42,771 nt of DNA from Candidatus Omnitrophota bacterium (lineage in GTDB: Bacteria; Omnitrophota; Gorgyraeia; Zapsychrales; Fredricksoniimonadaceae), in NCBI GenBank assembly GCA_015233335.1, contig JADFXX010000014.1, positions 1-42,771 on the forward strand, given 5' to 3'. The translations under genes and the position numbers were made by a program. Position 1 is the stretch's first letter. Each line of letters opens with the position of its first letter. This document shows positions 41,501-42,771 of this stretch, piece after piece. Below the pieces are notes generated by a model, which saw only the letters and a program-made list of their open reading frames with translations, made no database searches and was not told the DNA's origin.

Positions 41501-42771
41501 CTTCTGCGCTTCTGAAGGGACTTTGCATTCGATATTTCTATTTTTAACAACAATAACTTCCGGCTGACCATTACGATTATGCGCGTCCACAAATGCCTGG
41601 GCCAGTTTCTCCGGCGGTTCACGGCTGTTTTGATCCCCAAAAAACTTTTGTTCACAACGTGCGGCCTCATCAAATAATCTGTCAAGCGCTTCCATATCCC
41701 CGCTGTCTCTGGCCTTAAGCAGCCCTTCATGCCTTCGGGGCAGCATGGCTGCCGTAGACCCAAAGGGCTTGATCACTTCCTCTAATATACGACGGAGATC
41801 TTGCTTTTCACGGTTGCGAAGCATCATCGGCACAGCACGCGCTTCTCTCTGTTTTATTGTGCGGGGGCATAGACGTTCAAATTCTTTGAATGTTAATTTT
41901 GATTCTATGCCTCGGGAAAAATCACTAATAATGTCTTCGAAAATCTGAATTTTGCCTTGAGGCAGATTAGAGTAAAGACATAAGCGAAGATATTCTATAT
42001 CGGCCTGATGAATCGATGCGATACTGCCTCTAATGGACTGAATAAACAACCTTAGCGTCTTATACTGTTGCCCATAAATACATAGCAAATCTTTTCTTGT
42101 AAGAGGGATCGCTTTGACGCGATTAATGTCCCAAGCACGGATTTCACCTTCTGCGTTAAGTCCGGTTTCATAAATAGCAAAATCTTTATCATAAAGGCCC
42201 CTGGACCACATGGTGCGAACAAACTCAATATAGTCATTCAGATACCTTTTGATCAACCGGACTTTGGCATCCTTTTCTTCCAAATCGATCCTATTTTTTC
42301 CGTCTAAGAATACTATTGACTTGGACAGCCAATCAATAATATTTAACAATGACGACATCTGGTACTGGACTATCAAGTCTTTGGCAAATCTTTTTTCTTT
42401 GCCTCTTTGATAATAAACGTTACGCATTAAGAATGTTTTAGTGAATAATCTGCCCCCATACTTTCTGGCAAAATAAAGCCCTTGTCGAAGATCTTTGGAC
42501 ATTCTTTGGCCGTTACGGGGTTTCTTGATAACGATCAGAGTTTTTGTCCCATCGATATTGATGTACGGTCGGCCAGACATTACAAAAACCTCACTACCCA
42601 ATTGATAGGGCAGGGGATCAAATGTGACCATGGCCATGACGCCATTAGTGAAAAAAGCCTGTTGATTGTAGATGCGATGCGCCTTAATCGCCGCCTCCGG
42701 GCCTTCTCTACGGGTTAAATAGATCCAATCGAGCGCTAGATGGAAAAGTTTTCTCTTCTGCGCTTCTGAAG
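29528..42771 (-). CDS. giant multi-domain protein, 5' end outside the window
   Basis: The frame encodes at least 4,413 residues and is open to the window edge; residues here are numbered from the Met at 42637. In order: kinase-like region (about 30-180); HAD phosphatase (427-660; D430-L-D432, VLSN, YQKP, FVDD); archaemetzincin-like zinc site (HELGHKYLEGH from His1414, CRDRACVM from Cys1464, CPSC at 1494-1497); Cys/His module at Cys1132-His1222, repeated at Cys2303-His2393; HemK-like methyltransferase (2485-2680, DLGTGSG from 2524); repeated helix-turn-helix units (about 2870-3850); and four hydrophobic segments (about 4049-4085, 4163-4186, 4288-4320, 4345-4369). Likely membrane-bound. Internal M-starting modules suggest growth by gene fusion. 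Biological role unknown. Confidence 0.85.
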   Translation of the reverse strand, partial: SEAQKRKLFHLALDWIYLTRREGPEAAIKAHRIYNQQAFFTNGVMAMVTFDPLPYQLGSEVFVMSGRPYINIDGTKTLIVIKKPRNGQRMSKDLRQGLYFARKYGGRLFTKTFLMRNVYYQRGKEKRFAKDLIVQYQMSSLLNIIDWLSKSIVFLDGKNRIDLEEKDAKVRLIKRYLNDYIEFVRTMWSRGLYDKDFAIYETGLNAEGEIRAWDINRVKAIPLTRKDLLCIYGQQYKTLRLFIQSIRGSIASIHQADIEYLRLCLYSNLPQGKIQIFEDIISDFSRGIESKLTFKEFERLCPRTIKQREARAVPMMLRNREKQDLRRILEEVIKPFGSTAAMLPRRHEGLLKARDSGDMEALDRLFDEAARCEQKFFGDQNSREPPEKLAQAFVDAHNRNGQPEVIVVKNRNIECKVPSEAQKRKLFHLALDWIYLTRREGPEAAIKAHRIYNQQAFFTNGVMAMVSRKIVLFDLDGVLFQMPETAVRRKMASDLLEEKTGVRIDSGLLYRYIFLLGQGKQIREDLLIGRIDEALYMNQVNARLADKGARRTLTIEEWMSIITGPRIAAPGALRTLQGLRAGGIKIGVLSNRFRKDEGIWRGMLRDTYGDLIDEKYIFLSSELGYQKPQADLFSKVLGILSLDGFTPQDILFVDDVQMNVEAAVAVGYQAAFYQARPDHDFSSIEEIKTLLGQSEDGGDPLQIMRSINSTEQSKSMRSQLAHRLVNWFKRQAALGNWDNVRRMRGDIFTFIEQECTDDAQKTYLWVISRVMSLDSRCTPCALSLCGRMIESSDESHYAEALTMFGNFVAQNGIQAVRGYLPRLDAMMRRGLVDYNDTRERALGYLLLIDSLRQWPIDLHKGISYKEYEMMINKWLRATGTSNFISQERLAMAQFFIETDRVIAALKLLQQQSQGRELLVVLNHTMGIFGKEILRRHLPAMKFVEARISSRDMHKDQFCLDPQWIDEKTACYIAIHRPHVIVIDGSNSVHSEDAGERHIADAWLGVLANMYARDTVMTPSIAERQFIMSRSYFEFLEGKFNPHRRKIFQEIRGQALRMAPQTKEPQRPYRFFFMPLTDRELHLRVCMTNWSKVPKEKLLLLQKEKFNAQDPAVVFLQYTNGHPLSGYYDAIDSFLRNFVVIQRSGPKFTREFLTLLADAYDLRRPNGVKDVSQIATCCAIESIAGLINQPKEVVAGVFLERGLNFWNEDGKTLTDLRRWLDLLPEIMRSKFGVQMKLYKLKYQSELVIDLGLPKVVHITPQGNNQFHAQRVSRKGLNLSQFREIKSNDSAIRHLSAAACIGAQKFGHKIKRIVVYYENGFPRDEKLALMGEISRVFKVNLQVVPEVVDGGDVFVKWPNLQGLMNASLNAAGQIVLNRQVNMYLPQVPRGAGLPTVQAYLYCQTPQDEIAVVLYNRDITVENYNFIFGVATGGVIQISRDRYTQESLLYRMYCLSHLITHELGHKYLEGHPYSSSLTEKEAEHQLTQERAGLRAPIRGGPFFYEKGGPHCRDRACVMHQVWSFDELRERVRDNDHNLYFCPSCRNFIRGSQNRQVFDRDWHKYNARKDKLTFSELFNTGDYTPQQIAGIRAIFVRFPQYGINETSVVAEVLRAQNVPAGIKWQLHEILIDECITDHYEEGQLKPNAGWVYGDGPNEYEQAGKIREFFTDVLKYEPPAEILRELLAKENGRSINVLRAPGGKHIFEAHASPKFGINLLEPCVRKDTYYGSGAIVHELMAMSGSVNDSLNQKVEEAYTAWRQGRHNALDMVILGILIRQDEQRRSRETGFEIPEITQLDDHAPVSAEIADIGRQIARLRISGTDISYVSAGLGDIPLLAAYYVAGDNYQKNRARQELLSLMDRMTYVVADQLLLELHRYNFDLRGDEELKDAIERGTQLLSSRLVDLLVNGHEESTARKLHKMLRAASVFAMRAANFEKMRKAGGNRDGHLLELTNYAYKKAYELYKRYLNGLAVSNRMKLDRNRWIQSTPLSRHMAEIFWENIILTGIFNDLCFVDGISEMVKNVVDHEDKFKGIGITADYVDRRFAELLRKRDAVFAVTRNFRNFSNELMDDAERILEEMGGEAISAKDLEDRARSEGRLGELAQSLSSRDAQERGFLTALGRFADELVVLSTEDRDWAAVSKSTKAHPSIKEALSREPKDLSGIDAGGQDRQQRAILSELEEQVVGHIIAGMSAGEIVEKIDRRWEDLALSAMSKLSVRDVSELDAAFKDYRNTGNEKKNKPVIGVDHSNPDEIAGKPRTPEYLRALGELRDLHQGIPSYERTREQNAQIALFMQVRVNLMRGEKFSADNMKAFSPWALEEMLHYRFNGNDPRRRSNRVEDVLQIATCCGIESIAGLLGQPVQLVAGAFLESGLSFWNEDGKVMTDLREWLGVLPNIMLSKFGLQMKLQKFKNQADFVIDFDLPQLIRIIPQGNDRFHAQRIARGEINLAQYKEIKSKNRLATKHLPVAARLGAKYAYDHDPRMSRQVEEWEDQGTRQKIYHRTKKDKGRNDLPQSNKTRKMARLRIDIGDLGGEDIISEHDVYAPSPVLTRWVARELPEDLSGRECLDLGTGSGVLGLIMLRKGAQRVVFTDIKPQALMCAEENASRLGVDSAAGRSEFIQSDLFKGIAGKQFDLIVFTPSPIDGGDVSVQDGHIYNYREHVETFFKNVGQFLKPTSRVIFRATVFPENPQSVKNARIIEGYVRKFFREEGFSLLRRDPKIRQVESGTARRRAGGINSKIEEHTIIYIVAKRDVSRSWRPAIQVGDPARSNRARTDEESAALCEILEGYAAQNRGSISNIKRSDENYAPLQQRLAAWICAHDRQIAQQLEETIIARAPPLLIDQIKKYCTTCTPDLVVKAVNFKLNSRSYIFIIDDNELVTNILHDGFAQCYPENTDEQNERLALQSTVWDELRRLPNELGRMRFLCLLLKGKGRSAYWVGSQIGAQKNFSAVLAGKRRFGRNLILKFIRLASNELGISLQAAHLRAGCTADQRLKGTFRPTLTENKAQMKQRLEILADETGFDDIDDLSCAAGLCRQSLKIFSRHPQRPYEPQNPLQFINFINLTYGLGLEISQFWTGQRLIKSLRSGCAHYGERLELMRLCYGLTMERMAAKIGVATLGPYERGERMIYQRSLFKRIVRFYADYFKLDMGVCDIYLNKSFMDALRETAGKNLEEAKRQLPRRWEIMILEAGIDDPVRIAQSCQLRADYLSGLYLRSVNKYIPASMRKAFYAFKGSVELGVDISHIWTGLSLKEAFEKLCCHPGERMALLRVCSGFTLCGAAEEFHIGPETLQEIEEWNSQRVLNSRKKIREMVAAYRKMLGIELALKDVLAGDNRREVLPTKEDQLHEAFMKAQWCSKNGQHERAENKMSDLLSQAYDAGLPGLVGEIESAMACANEMTKDKEMLKKQCGPGMMKHHWILYQKALKQGDKKLAEQIMLETAPLTENALIRSGRLSKSNFIKAHGYITWMPPDKHEEYYSRIYDQIKTAATKEAALQLHQDINRRWANMVFSLAGRVSCLRCELCNWTIRELVERSGVSENQIVRIEQGRIKTKPSADTIDKLCGAFGITEKDMVPTEREALDERTLGEVRELPTMAGRVSRLRREFKWTRREAEDRAGLRPGVLKPIENGYLKTQPRPWTIEKLAAVFHVPQEVLLPPMLDQVQKEDLPTLEISEVRAFLPQVWQLQTIGERVYFLRSRVFHWTRLGLAQKTRLTARRISWIENNRGKRKPYNRTLKVLAKAFKVQVNDLIPEQSSLSFQQLAEVKKMQTLGQKVKYLRKEVYRLSQPELAQAAGVGPKTIVRIENGQAKTLNYKTWSGLSRALHIREEHLRKNELQEVLEPVRETVRAFSTLGEKLAYLRGALFGLSRPQLALRSGVASRTIFRIEKNAYLQYPSKTVLVKLSNTLKVPVTLFDDKREYTPKDFVVLSLDEQKAKEGDLFDIEIRRKIILIGKLVKPYHGSELDLGRANIEAQEAERLFKQHHRHIPKTEKEDIAQELNRIRTLLAGKVSGDPVAMLPDCKEALADVLQLKGREGFEGAFKNFIWQDAYKQENGRTHANGIRSSPWQFVRAHTQVYNTVSNAWQAPTFLQKLRLLFFALRADALYYLVFHVLLIGEFLRLIYRVFILKQTIVDIGGFPLDVGVWEALQLKLPLIIRDVRQTSVQALTGYHNRYNLHKFERGGIPAMADCQSAKSIDKDHEKKSEKRIKILVVVFLLLALMWLFLVMIVRWPFNPYLVTFRRLSSAQVRIHAMPVTMIRPKFLPMSILRNILITIQYWPWTDDQPTLWMPAFKSKKVRRPRFCFRRPVKIEIREGAGSAYEPRETFWNFNKAPLFLILPAFINYPFWIFTRMLLHRVLVILINVTKVIITLRERRILVDIATLQGIHQIFITVFVCSISYMLNTFILFFIL
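30185..30203. repeat. short perfect inverted repeat in the giant gene
   Basis: GGCCGATTG and CAATCGGCC face each other around one base. It encodes the odd stretch MADCQSAKS in an otherwise membrane-flanking region. It looks like a small repeat caught inside the gene. The neighbouring GGAATTCC is also self-complementary. Confidence 0.4.
41371..41517 (-). repeat. direct repeat, internal copy
   Basis: These 147 bases match 42625-42771 with one difference (GCCGTT against GCCATT near the 5' end of the plus-strand text). The segment encodes SEAQKRKLFHL through FFTNGVMAMV and leads into the HAD domain. Confidence 0.95.
42625..42771 (-). repeat. direct repeat, terminal copy at the window edge
   Basis: Same 147 bases as 41371-41517, in the same reading frame, leading into the kinase-like region instead. 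The repeat may continue past the window. Ending inside a near-identical repeat suggests the sequence stops at an assembly break. Confidence 0.95.

Noticed and set aside
1..42771. CRISPR arrays, integrases and transposases
   Set aside because: No regularly spaced repeats and no protein with integrase or transposase motifs were found.

Overview
The window looks like a chromosomal fragment of an uncultivated Gram-negative-type bacterium, most probably Candidatus Omnitrophota (OP3). Three things point there: two secreted proteins that share the same long N-terminal module (motif LPxPGTM, then a conserved NLSPYEK / QDYILKQLTASLIYPEK block) and the same C-terminal GGIDLN tail; a reading frame of more than 13 kb that encodes a multi-domain protein of at least 4,413 residues (Omnitrophota are known for giant genes); and overlapping, tightly packed housekeeping genes. 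The phylum is inferred from family resemblance only; no marker search was possible.

Layout. Bases 1-10,140 (all minus strand) form one long gene series. It begins at a near-consensus sigma70 promoter (10110-10138) followed by a leader that reads as a PyrR attenuator (PyrR-binding hairpin 10055-10090, terminator 9979-10019). Then come a 174-aa unknown protein, pyrR, pyrB, pyrC, tRNA-Arg(CCG), an isoprenylcysteine-methyltransferase-like membrane protein, a LOG-like protein, mutM, pyrK, pyrD, pyrF, an APC amino-acid permease, tRNA-Val(TAC) and tRNA-Asp(GTC). Together the pyr genes supply UMP synthesis from carbamoyl phosphate except PyrE; carAB and pyrE are not here. Two protein genes end inside the following tRNA gene.

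Bases 10,124-19,281 (minus): a secreted ankyrin-repeat protein built from the shared N-terminal module plus what looks like a captured lipoprotein gene, with short dispersed repeats inserted in frame; an rpmA-glmS-rsmI series; a DsbA-like thiol oxidoreductase; a D,D-carboxypeptidase; a 173-bp near-perfect palindromic element that supplies the stop codon of trmB; trmB; and a small lipoprotein. Bases 19,326-25,475 hold sixA (+), an EamA-type membrane protein (-), an exported protein with a Cys-His-Asp pattern (-), and the mismatch repair pair mutS-mutL (+).

Bases 25,476-42,771 (minus) are accessory in character: a 1,179-aa exported protein joining the shared N-module to a nucleotidyltransferase-like domain and a beta-helix, a PilZ-domain protein, and the giant gene. 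The giant protein contains, in order, a kinase-like region, a HAD phosphatase, an archaemetzincin-like zinc site, two copies of a Cys/His module resembling C39 peptidases, a HemK-like methyltransferase, a tandem array of about eight to ten helix-turn-helix units, and C-terminal membrane segments. Its frame is open to the window edge, where a 147-bp direct repeat of an internal segment begins; the window probably ends at an assembly break in this repeat. No CRISPR array, rRNA, transposase or integrase was seen, and no stretch over 300 bases lacks a gene.
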